Assembly (NCBI GenBank): GCA_947311845.1
Contig: CAMZMU010000035.1
Span: 4,411,726 to 4,475,725, forward strand
DNA from: Poa pratensis
Taxonomy: Eukaryota > Streptophyta > Magnoliopsida > Poales > Poaceae
Length of the DNA: 64,000 nucleotides
Direction of reading: 5' to 3'
Below, piece after piece: positions 13,372-23,124 of the stretch. Below the pieces are notes generated by a model. That model was not told the origin of the DNA. It was given only the letters and a program-made list of their open reading frames with translations, and ran no database searches. A program made the position numbers and the translations under genes. Positions within the stretch are counted from its first letter, which is position 1; each line of letters begins with the position of its first letter.

Positions 13372-13746
13372 GATTCACAAGTTGCCTAACTAGTTAGACA
13401 CCTCCGATCTTGATAAAACAAGCCATCAATCCCGATAAGTGCCCAACCATCCCATCCAATTGGAACATGGTTCCAGAAGCCTAGCCACTTTGTTCGCTCA
13501 CCGTGACATCTCCTTCTCTTCTACTTCCACTTCGGAACTCGGAACTTCACCTGAACTTTCACGCCAGTGCACAACTTCCCCTAAGCAATCACTTAGTGGA
13601 AAAGGAAGTGATCGAGCGATGACAACCAGGAGGTGGGCTTGGAAGCAGCCATCCTTTGAAGAAAGCGTAATAGCTCACTGGTCTAGCTAGTCTTCCATCT
13701 CCGCAGGTAGCTTCACTTTTACCAACTCATTACTCGATCGTATCTA

Positions 13747-13812
13747 CTCCCTCCGTTCTAGATACATCCACATTTGGACAAATAGAAGTCATCTAATTTA
13801 GAACGGAGGGAG
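13747..13812. mobile_element. Stowaway-like MITE (66 bp)
   Basis: Inverted ends CTCCCTCCGTTCTA and its complement are flanked by TA on both sides. It is very short and probably internally deleted. It is absent from the matching point of copy 3 (near 19,900). Confidence 0.8.
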
Positions 13813-14189
13813 TAGCTAAGAAACATATCACGGAAAAAATATAATATGGTGCGGCAGGAACGGGTGACACGGCAATCTCCGGCTGTTTCTCTACAAGTTG
13901 CAGCTACCGGCCAGCGGCAACGTCCTTCTCGGATTCGTGTGCCTTTGCACCTTCTTTCCTTTGTTTGCTACCCTTACTGTTGCTTTCCATTGCACCATCT
14001 CCCGGCTTCTTTCTTCTCCGGTTCATGTCATAACATTGGGTGCTGATCATTTCCGCCAACGTGATAGGAAAATATCACATTTGAACGGTCTAGACTCTAG
14101 AGCTTGTGATAACGTGATAGGAAAATAATCATGTGCGTGTATTGTTGTTTATGCCGTCTCACCTGATCAGATGTGAAGGCATCGACTGA

Positions 14190-14203
14190 TCAACATTTGT
14201 TAG
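14190..14203. repeat. Target site duplication, left (14 bp)
   Basis: TCAACATTTGTTAG, matching 14856-14869 at 13 of 14 positions. Confidence 0.7.
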
Positions 14204-14855
14204 TTTTTTTTTTGTTAGTTTTTTTTAGATAAAGAATGTATATTAATATCGCGGAGATACAAATTACACCCAGTCTCTGCAACAACGCAATAACCAAAAC
14301 TATTACTGATGCACACAGCCGAAAGACAATAAGAAGAAGAAATAAAAAGAAAAGTCCCGCTACAGAGTTACAGTCCTTGCAGCAGCCGCACAACCACCAC
14401 CAAGACACCACCTGATGTCCAATTCTTCAAAAGCAGCGCCTTCAAGAAAAACAGTGCCAGGCACAACCAATTAAAGCCAGACATTGGGTTTTCACCCTGA
14501 AGATAGTCCCCGCTCTCAAAACAATGTCTTCAGCAAGACCATTGCCAGGCACAACCAATTAAGGTCAGACGTTGGGTTTTCACCCTGAAAGGTAGGACTT
14601 TGAACTTCACCTGTGATGTTGCCCCCACTAACAAACCGCTGCTCCGCCTCCTGCAACTCCAAGCAAGTTCCTCATCGCCGCAAAGCCTCCGATCACCATT
14701 TGCTAGTCCTTTAATCTCAGATTTCATGACATTCCCCGCCTTTGACTACACCATGGATTTGCCCATGATGGCACAGAAGCAGAGCTTCACGCCGTTCCCT
14801 CCGGCGCGACCGAATCCCTCCGATCCAGCAATCCCTAGGAATTAGCCCATGAAAG
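14204..14855 (-). mobile_element. Retroposon B (0.65 kb), poly(T)-led
   Basis: The insert starts with T-rich runs followed by 'agataaagaatgtatattaatatc', read as a poly(A) tail on the minus strand. It is flanked by a 14-bp target duplication with one mismatch. Inside, a phrase ending 'tgggttttcaccctgaa' occurs twice about 88 nt apart (near 14486 and 14574). No reverse transcriptase coding is seen. The equivalent site in copy 3 (near 20,310-20,360) is uninterrupted. Confidence 0.65.
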
Positions 14856-14869
14856 TCAACACTTGTTAG
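14856..14869. repeat. Target site duplication, right (14 bp)
   Basis: TCAACACTTGTTAG, one mismatch to 14190-14203. Confidence 0.7.
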
Positions 14870-15221
14870 TAACGGCACATTTGTACTTGTTGACAACGAC
14901 ATGTTAGGTACTCGCTTGTAAAAAAATCACTCCGATACAACGTAAGCTTGTCCATCCCTGTTTGCAAGTCGGACGATCTGCTGACCAAATCCCTACATTT
15001 ATATGCCATGATATTGTTGCCAACACGTAGGCCCGTTAGGAGCTAGCTACAACATGGCATCTAATTTGATCCTCTAGTCATCTAGCACAAAAGGCCGATG
15101 TGATATCTATGTCTTCTAGATGCAAACGTTGACGTTCGTACAAATTGATTTTTGAAGCTAATCCATAGGAGCCGGTCGACCAGCCCTTCCTACACCACCA
15201 GCTCTATTCTTTGCTAACCTC

Positions 15222-15259
15222 AAATTTCTAGAAAGTCTTATATTTTAATACGGAGGGAG
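15222..15259. mobile_element. Truncated Stowaway-like MITE end
   Basis: The right end 'cttatattttaatacggagggag' is followed by TA. The left end is missing. Confidence 0.5.
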
Positions 15260-15609
15260 TAATTTGTAGTTACTCGATACCTGCCGAATTTTGAGATCGA
15301 TGGGGCATATTGCGAACCAAGTTGTATGTAAGACATGGAATGATGTTTCCATGGCCCAAACTAATCGAAAGTGACATGAACTCGCTCTGCAGTACAGATA
15401 ACGGAGCTTGCATGCTCTGCTAGTTGAATCTAATCCGTGCGAGTGCAAGTTGTTGTTGGAGCACGACACTTTTCTTTTTCACTTTGCTTTTTTACTTTCC
15501 CTTTTCACTTTGGTGGTGGGTTTTCCTCTGCGTGTTTGTAACATGGATCGTGGAATATCTATAGTATCCTATCGGTTTGACATGTGTTTTTTTGGCACAG
15601 GAAAAAGTA

Positions 15610-15732
15610 CTCCCTCCATCATAAAATAAGTGTTTTAGATTTGGCCAAATATGAATGTATCTAAACATGAAACACATCTAGATACATCCATATTTGGACA
15701 AATCAAAGACAATTATTTTGAGACGGAGAGAG
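15610..15732. mobile_element. Stowaway-like MITE (123 bp)
   Basis: It runs from CTCCCTCCATCATAAAATAA to a matching inverted end CAATTATTTTGAGACGGAGAGAG, with TA on both sides. It inserted into copy 2 next to 'ggcacaggaaaaagtac' and is not present at the matching place in copy 3 (near 22,410). Confidence 0.8.
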
Positions 15733-16771
15733 TAGAATTTGATGGGTCAAATAGTAACAAGATCAGTAGATTCTGGCAGTTCATATTCATCAAGAAGAGT
15801 AACATCTGAGAATCTGATTTTTTTTTTTTTGAGAGTATCTGAGAATCTGATATGGTATGCCAAGGCTGACGGGCTATCCTTATTCTCTTTTCTCAGGCCA
15901 TGTAGTAATGGGCTCTGAGATGTATCGTGGCAGCCCAGCCCATGTAAGTGGAGTGATCGCTAAATTACATTAAACGGACAAAGCCCACTGTCTGCACCAT
16001 TTGTTCCGTGCAAACTGTATCGGATATATGTACGGGTTGAATTGTCTCAAAAAAAATGTACGGGTTGAATATTGCTTCCGTTTCAGAAATAATATATGTA
16101 TGAGTTGACATTACATTGGACTTATCGAAGTATAAAAGGCCTTCTTGATTGCATTATTTCTATATATGTTACAAGTCTACCCACGTGTTGAGGCCATTCT
16201 CGGCCTCCGGTTGCTGTCCAACGTTGGATTCTTCCAAACACATTCGGCTCACTCTGATGTTTATAGTCATCGTTAGGTGCTCTAAGTATCTATTGGTAAT
16301 TTAGAAGCCTCTATGTCACTATTGATTATTAATAAACCAGTCACTGTTCATTATTAATAAATCGGTGGAAGTTTTCGGGAGAGAAAAATGAAGCCTCTAG
16401 TTTTCCGAATAGGACGGATTCCTACTTGACCTACGTAGCCTACTCCTGCTAGTGGTATGCTACTAGTACTGATTGCCCTAGAGATGCCATGCTTAAGCTA
16501 ATCAAAACGTATGGACACTCATGGTGATGTACGTCATAGCCTTTGTTTTTGTTTTTTTGCGAAAATCATAGCCTTAGCTTTAGCATAGACAATTTCACCT
16601 TTATATCGAAAACTAGAAGAGGAATGTCTACGCCTATTCGAGCTGATATGCACATCGTGAGAAGACTGGGAAAAAATGGCCCATTCTTTTTGGCGGCGAC
16701 GTATGTTGGTCCAAGGGTGGGCAAAAATGTTTTGTCGGTCTAACCGGTTTCAGCTTAATTCATTTTTTTTA

Positions 16772-16935
16772 CTCCCTCTGTTCACTTTTACAAGACACAC
16801 TAGTTATCCTCACATACATATCAAAATGAGTGAATCTAGACTTATTTTGTACATAGATTTACTTATTTTAGTATGTATGTGATCAAAATGGAAATGATAA
16901 CTAGTTTGCCTTATACTAAACTGGCGGTGGAGATT
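16772..16935. mobile_element. Degraded Stowaway-like MITE
   Basis: A clear left end CTCCCTCTGTTCACTTTTA and an inner partly inverted structure (cacactagttatc ... gataactagttt) are present. The right terminal repeat is decayed, so the end is approximate. Confidence 0.45.
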
Positions 16936-17153
16936 AAATTTGTAAAAGAAAATGAACTACATACACCTACCGGTTTGACACGGTTTTCACCTGTGTCAGA
17001 TTGGCACGCCCCTAGTTGGACATCTGCTTAATTTCTGGTCCACCCAACAATCATATTTAAAAGAGACAACTTGTTGCACAAAACCCGTTCATTCGATCGA
17101 CAAATATAAGTTGGCCATGCTGATTCGACGTACCTAAGATAGGAAGATTACTA

Positions 17154-17161
17154 CTGGCTAG
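17154..17161. repeat. 8-bp target site duplication, left (CTGGCTAG)
   Basis: Identical to 17931-17938. The single copy appears as an empty site in copy 1 (2352, 'tatctggctagtt'). Confidence 0.85.
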
Positions 17162-17930
17162 CAGGCCCGCCGAGTGCCCAGTGCGAGCTGGGCGACCGCA
17201 CAGGGCCCTAAAAATTTTGGGGCCCCCAATTCCCAGCGCAGCCCCAACCATACTAGAAAAATCCTGAAAACTACAGACGGGCCTTGTACCGAATCTCCAA
17301 CTCGATTGGCCCAAAAGCAGCCCAGTAAATCTAGCAGAAAAATCTGCCGGCCATGGCCCAAGAATAACTCAACTCCCGTGCATCATGGCCCAAGAATAAC
17401 TCAACTCCCGTGCATCATGCCTAATACCCGTACGTCTCCCATATCAATCCCGATTTTCTGCTAAAAAAACAGAAACAGCTCGCCATAGATGATGGAATTG
17501 ATCGATAACCGATCTACTAATTCTTTCGACGACATCACCTGGAATATTAGAGCGCCGACCAGCTCTAGGCCGTAGCACCGTTCAATGTCGCCCTGTCCAG
17601 CTGCGCGCTTGCGTCCTGCCGCCATCCAAATTCATAGGCTGATCGAAGTTTCGCCCCGACGCCCAGCTACGATCTGGAGGCCGGTCAAGGTTTGGCCATT
17701 TAGTTTTCTTGATTAATTCTACTATACTTTCTAGTTACCTTGGCAAGCCTAAAGTCCATGTTCATGTAGGTGTTTGAATTAAATCTTATAATTATTTGTA
17801 GTTTACAATTAATTGGTTCTAATCCCCGCAAAAAATATTAAGCGAGAGTGTGCTTTAGTTTTTATTTTCAAATTTTGAGACCTCATTGTGAGTTTCGCAC
17901 AGGGGCCCCCAAATCCTAGAGACGGCCCTG
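17162..17930. mobile_element. Non-autonomous hAT element (769 bp)
   Basis: The element starts CAGGCCCGCC and ends GACGGCCCTG, so its short ends are inverted relatives of CAGGGCCG. It is flanked by a perfect 8-bp duplication CTGGCTAG, the length typical of hAT transposons. The interior has no transposase frame. It contains a 32-nt phrase repeated in tandem ('catggcccaagaataactc', near 17,351 and 17,384). Confidence 0.85.
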
Positions 17931-17938
17931 CTGGCTAG
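17931..17938. repeat. 8-bp target site duplication, right (CTGGCTAG)
   Basis: Identical to 17154-17161. Confidence 0.85.
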
Positions 17939-18701
17939 GACTAGGTTAAGCTATCTTGGTAGTGCTGGCCTGCTGGTGAGCTCGAGCAAGTACGGGATGA
18001 CTGGACAGCAGTTCGCGCGCATACGTGTAGCCGCGAGACAGACCCGACCATAGATTATGGGCGACTTGATCCATCCCACGATGTTCTTATAGATTATGGG
18101 CCCAGCCACCACTCATCGTCTGCTTCGATGCTGTTTACGATGTAGTATCGGACCAATTCCTCCATGATTTCGGCCGCCAAAAGCATGGTGGACGACAGCC
18201 ACGGGTGAAGCCTGAATAAGTAACACGAGTTGCCTAGAACACGATCAACTGATCAAGCCTAGAGACACCTGCAGCCGGGCCCTTCGCTAGTCTTTTAATA
18301 ATCTAAAACAAAATTACTTTGTGGCTTTCTTCCCAAGTGCAACGACTAGTGCGCCCAATCAGTTTAAGCTTCGTTGAAAAGGCGTCGATCCCGGCTGGCT
18401 GGTTAGTGCATGCCCATGCCATCCAATTGGAACCTAAGCTAGACAGAAAAGCCACCATCTCTAGTTCCACAAGCCTAGCTGCTCCGTTCTCTCGATCCGC
18501 GTGGAGTTTAAGGGAATAATCTCCATTGAAAACGCTCTCAACTTCAGGTTTGCTCCACCGAATCAGGTCTGGACAGCGAAGGTAGGGAGGAGGTGAAGGT
18601 ATAGAGATTGATATATGCCGCGGCAGGTGCGCGAGACACATCAAAAAACAGAAATGGTCCTTCGGCAGCTTAATGGCTTCGAATCTTTCCTTTATTTGCT
18701 A

Positions 18702-18861
18702 CTCCCTTCGTTCTCAAATATAAGATGTTTTAGTTTTTATTCACATTCATATGCACACAAGTGTATCTAGATATATTTCATGTGTAGGTTCACTCATTTT
18801 AGTATGCATTTAGACAATATGTATAACACCTAAAATATCTTATATTTAGGAACGGAGGGAG
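18702..18861. mobile_element. Stowaway-like MITE (160 bp)
   Basis: Ends CTCCCTTCGTTCTCAAATATAA and its inverted counterpart 'ttatatttaggaacggagggag', with TA on both sides. Confidence 0.85.
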
Positions 18862-19001
18862 TATATACTCAGAGCCTCTTGGCTTTTGTCTCTGCAGCCG
18901 TTGGATCGAGCAAAGTTCTCATGTCTGAAGTCTGAACGGTCTAAACTCTAGACCAGACTTGTGAGAGCTTCGTCTCATTTCCATTGTCTATGTGGGTGCT
19001 A

Positions 19002-19154
19002 CTCCCTCCGTGTCAAAATATAAGTCGCACTAGTCACTTACCACACACATGTATGTAGACATGTTTTAGTGCAAGTGAATCTTGCACTAAAACATGTCTA
19101 CATACATATGTGTGGTAAGTGACTAGTGCGACTTATATTTTGATACGGAGGGAG
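19002..19154. mobile_element. Stowaway MITE, near-perfect hairpin (153 bp)
   Basis: It starts CTCCCTCCGTGTCAAAATAT and ends with the inverted match, TA on both sides. The two arms (about 70 nt each, meeting near 19,075) are almost fully complementary, so a transcript would fold into one long hairpin. The arm phrase 'aagtcgcactagtcacttac' also occurs in the MITE at 44,962. Confidence 0.92.
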
Positions 19155-20427
19155 TACAAAATACCAATTCGGAATGAACTATCCGTCGAAGTCAGAGAGA
19201 TATGCCGCGATATGCTGACCGCATCCCCCTACATTATTATACTCCACTGATCTAAACTTTGGCTTTAGCCGCACGTAGGCATGGGTTTGTCTGGCTAACT
19301 TGACAACATCATAGCCGTGCGTACGCAAATTCCAACATTCTTCCAGAAAGAAAATACAGAAAGGATTGTCGTGTTAAGATAGATAAAATGTTTATTCAGA
19401 GAAGCCGGTAGAGCAAACTCTCCGTGCGCCACGCCACAACTCTAACTCTCTACTATCACGTTCAGCTGGATCAAACCCAAGATATTATTTGGACCCAGCC
19501 CACTCATCGTCACAAACAACTTTGCTTAATCAACTCTTGCACTTGACATTACCTTCTACCTTCACGTTTGATGATGCATCATCCGACAAACTCCCCCTTG
19601 ATTTCTGCCTCCAAAAGAAGAGTGGCCACCATAAGTTTATTCACAAGTTGCCTAGCTAATTAGACACTTCCGACCATGACAAAGCAACCCATCAATCCCG
19701 GTTAGTGGCCACCCATCCCATCCAATTGGAACCTGGTTCCAGAAGCCTAGCTACTTCGGTGCTTCGGTCACTCTATCTCTTTTCTATCTTCTTCGTCCAC
19801 TCAAGAACTCGGAACCTCACCTGAATTTTAACGTGAGTGCGCAACTTCCATCTCCTTCAGGTAGGCAGCTTGACTATGACCAACTGAGTGGTCGATCGGA
19901 TCTAGCTAAGAAAGATCTCATGTGGAAAATATACCTTGGTGTTCCGGTCGCATCAGAGAGATCATTATGCGGCGGCAGTGTGGGTGACACGGCCATCTCC
20001 GGCCGGTTCTCTGCAAGTTGCAGCTACCGGCCGGCGGCAACATCCTTCTCGGATCTGTGTGGCTTTGCATCTTTTCTCCTTTGTTTGCTACCCTCTGTGT
20101 TGCTTTCTATTGCACCACCTCGTGTGTTCTTCGCTCTCCGTTTCGTGTCATACGTGTTGATCATTGGCCGCCAACGTGATTGATAGGGAAATATCACATT
20201 TGAATGGTCTAGACACTAGAGCTTGTGGTAACCTGTACGCGCCTTGTTTCCTTTTTTATTTTTTATTAGAATACTAATGTGCGTGTTTTGTTGGTTATGA
20301 GCCTGATCAGAATGCATCAACACATGTTCCATATGTAATAGCACATCTGTAGTTGTTGACAACGACATGTTAGGTATTTCGCTTGTGAAAAAATCACTCC
20401 GACACAAAACAAGCGTGTCCATCCTTT

Positions 20428-21523
20428 TTGCCAACACCTCCAACGGCAAAGCGCAAACGGACCAGCTCTGTCTGTTTTTGTCCTACCGGACAAATGAGCG
20501 CCTCAAACGGAGCAGCGCAAACGGACATGTTGCTGGTGGACTGTCCGTTCTGGACCAAAGCGGGCACAAGTTTGGTCCGGATTTGGGGTAGCTGCGGACT
20601 GTCCGCGCGTCCGTTTTGTCCGCCCAGACGTCCGGCCTGGCCCACTTGCTAGTCAAACATATCCCGTCTCCTCCACCTACCTCACTTTCTCTCTCCTTCC
20701 AACTCTCGTCTCTCCCCCGATGCGTCTCCCACCTCAAGAGCGCCGCTGGAGGGAGTCGTCCCGGCGGCGAGCGGAGGAGCATACCGCCGCTGAAGATCGG
20801 AGCACGCCGCCGCTAGCCAAACTAGAGCATACCGCCGCCGTCCAAATCGACCCCACTCGCCGCCGCTCGTCCTCCCGGTGCGCCGTGAGGGAGCGCAAGG
20901 TCGGGTTTGACCGCCGCCGGTCAGATTGACCCCAGGTGCCGCCGCTCGTCCTCCCGGTGCGGAGGAGGCCGTGCGGGAAGCCATGGCGCACGCTTGCACG
21001 AGGCGAACCTGGGAGCGCGCTAGAGGGCTCCGCGACGGCGAGCCTCCCCTGCCGCGACCTCGCTAGAGGGGCGCCGTGGCTGAACTGGGGCCGATGCGTC
21101 CTGCTGCTGATCGAGCCTCTCGTCCTGATGTTGATAGCTATTTTTGCTTGCTGCTCCCGATCTCCTGCTGCTGTTCTTGATCTCCTTTCGTTCTTCTTGC
21201 AGAAGCATAATCAGCTCCTTTCGTGCTAAATTAATCTTGCTAACTATTTTTGGTTGCTACTGCTCTCGATCTCCTTTCCTCCTACCAATCGATTTCAGAT
21301 GTGGCCATACGATACTAGCTACCTGAGATTGAACCGTGGTCAATGGTGCTAGCTAGCTGAATAGAATAAAATAATGGAGAGGTGAGGAAAAAATGCGGTG
21401 GGCCGTTGGGGTCACCCCCAACCCCAAACGGACAAAGTGCAATTATGTGTCCGTGGACCACCCAAACGGATAAAAAGGGACATTTTTGTATGTCCGTTTG
21501 CGCCACCCCGTTAGAGATGCCCT
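20428..21523. mobile_element. Non-autonomous TIR DNA transposon (about 1.1 kb)
   Basis: The left end 'ccaacacctccaacggcaaagcgcaaacgg' pairs as an inverted repeat with the right end 'ccgtttgcgccaccccgttagagatgccc'. The subterminal regions are full of short CGGAC/GTCCG repeats in both orientations. The middle (20,700-21,130) is GC-rich with frames open on both strands but no recognisable transposase. The equivalent point of copy 2 (near 14,955) lacks it. Exact ends are uncertain by a few bases. Confidence 0.6.
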
Positions 21524-21547
21524 TACCCGGTACTCCGGTAGGATCTA

Positions 21548-21703
21548 CTCCCTCTGTAATAAAATGTAAGATTTTCTAGACATTTTGGTTTTAAACTGAT
21601 TCGTACGTATGTAGACATGTTTAGGGTGTTGATTCACTCATTTAGGAATGAACCAGAACAAACCTAAAAAACCTAAAAAGTCTTATATTTTGATACGGGG
21701 GAG
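21548..21703. mobile_element. Stowaway-like MITE (156 bp)
   Basis: Left end CTCCCTCTGTAATAAAATGTAAG; right end 'cttatattttgatacgggggag'; TA on both sides. Confidence 0.8.
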
Positions 21704-22663
21704 TAGAACATGGCTACTGATGTGACCATGTATATATCCTTGCAAAGTGATGCACTTCCAACCAGCCTGTAAGGCAGAGGTGACAACAAACAACCCAGGC
21801 TTTGTCACTAATCGCTGGTCCAATAGCATCGCCATACGCCCATCCCATCGGCCGGCCGTCCGATGTGAATGTGATCAACCAGGTGATGTCCGTATGTAGT
21901 TTAGATGCAAACGTCGACGTTCTTCCAAGAAGGGAATCCAGAAAGAAATTGCTTTCTGAATAATTACAAGTTAATTCAGAGGAGCCAGTCGGCCAACCTT
22001 TCCTACACCACATCTCCATCTCTATTCTCTGGTTAGCTATGAGCCGATGAAGAATAACTGCAAGTAGGCTGCTAAGCTCAAATATCTTAGTTCGCGCTTG
22101 AAGTAAAACCAAAACCAGTCTTTTTCCCTTGTAATTACACGGTACTGTAGAATTTGAGATCGATGGGGCATGTTGCCAATAAAGTTGCACATACAACACG
22201 GAGCGATGTTTCCAGGTCCAGAACAAGACGAAAGTGACATGAACTCCCTGCTAGTGCAAGTTGTTGTTGGAGCACGACACTTTCATTTTCACTTTGCTCT
22301 TTTTACTTTCCCTTTCCACTTTGGTGGTGGGTTTTCTTCTGCGTGTTTCTTACATAGATCGTGGAATATCTAGTATCCTATCGGTTTGACCTGTACTCTT
22401 TTGGCACAACAAAATGTAGATTTGATGTGTCAAATAATAATAAGACCGTTAGGTTTTGGCTGCTTATACTCCGTGGAATCTGATGTGGTATGCCAAGGGT
22501 GACGGCCCATCCTTAAATTGTTTCTGTTTTCACGGGCCATGAGTAACGGGATCTGAACTGTATTGCGGTCGCCCAGCCCATGTAATGGAATTTTCATACT
22601 CGGCATTTCTTTCTTTTTAAGTGGAGTGGTCGCTAAATTAGACTGGACTTCGGCTAGACTGAC

Positions 22664-22964
22664 CAGCTATGGTTGGGTGGTTAGGAGGGTCAGAGGGTGG
22701 TTGTACCCTCATCTCAGCAGAGTACGAACTACTTATTTGACATTAGTGTTTCTCGTTTAGACGAAAATGCGATCTATTATTCAGTGTGAGGCGACGTTCC
22801 TGTCGATTTCTCCTTGGGTGATTTCGTCAATCACAAAACAGACCCACCGGATCAGTCTTTCGGAGATGCTCATATGGATAGGGGTGTAAGTGCTTGCGTG
22901 TATATGGGTGAGTGTATTCGCGTGTTCGTAAGTGTCTGCGCATGTACTGTGTTTACAAAAAGGG
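22664..22964 (+). mobile_element. tRNA-derived SINE, Poaceae type
   Basis: The head 'agctatggttgggtggttagg' resembles a tRNA-like A box. A weak B box may lie at 'gagtacgaacta' (about 22,720). The tail includes 'cggagatgctcatatggatagggg' and 'gcgcatgtactgtgttt' followed by a short A-run, as in grass SINEs I recognise. Copy 2 has no insert at the same point (near 15,965). The target duplication is not clean, so the ends are approximate. Confidence 0.7.
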
Positions 22965-23124
22965 AAGGCTGAACTAACAAAGCTCACTGTCTACACTATT
23001 TGTTTCGTGCAAACTATCACAGACATATGTATGGGTTGAATTTTGCTTCCGTTTCAAAAGATATATATGTATGAGTTGAGATTTCACTGGACTTGCGGAA
23101 GTACAAAGGCCTTCTTGGTTACAT

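Larger units (their letters stand above)
9620..16165. repeat. Segmental duplication copy 2
   Basis: A direct copy of 16,385-23,125. Collinear landmarks are the 'ttttccgaataggac' start (9641/16399), 'tagtgc..aagtgcaacgac' (10766/18335), 'catccaattgga' (10839 and 13456, against 18420 and 19718), 'tttgatgatgcatcatcc' (11957/19568), 'gacaacgacatgttaggta' (14890/20358), 'tgagatcgatggggcat' (15291/22157) and 'cttccgtttca..aatatatgtatgagttga' (16075/23045). Copy 2 has its own insertions (9708-10029, 12034-13355, 14204-14855), absent from copy 3 at the same points. The copies therefore predate those insertions. No long conserved reading frame spans the copies. Confidence 0.8.

Noticed and set aside
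12257..13389. Long overlapping frames on both strands
   Set aside because: High GC and poor stop-codon density keep several registers open at once. The segment is an insert with a 16-bp target duplication, and no domain is recognisable.
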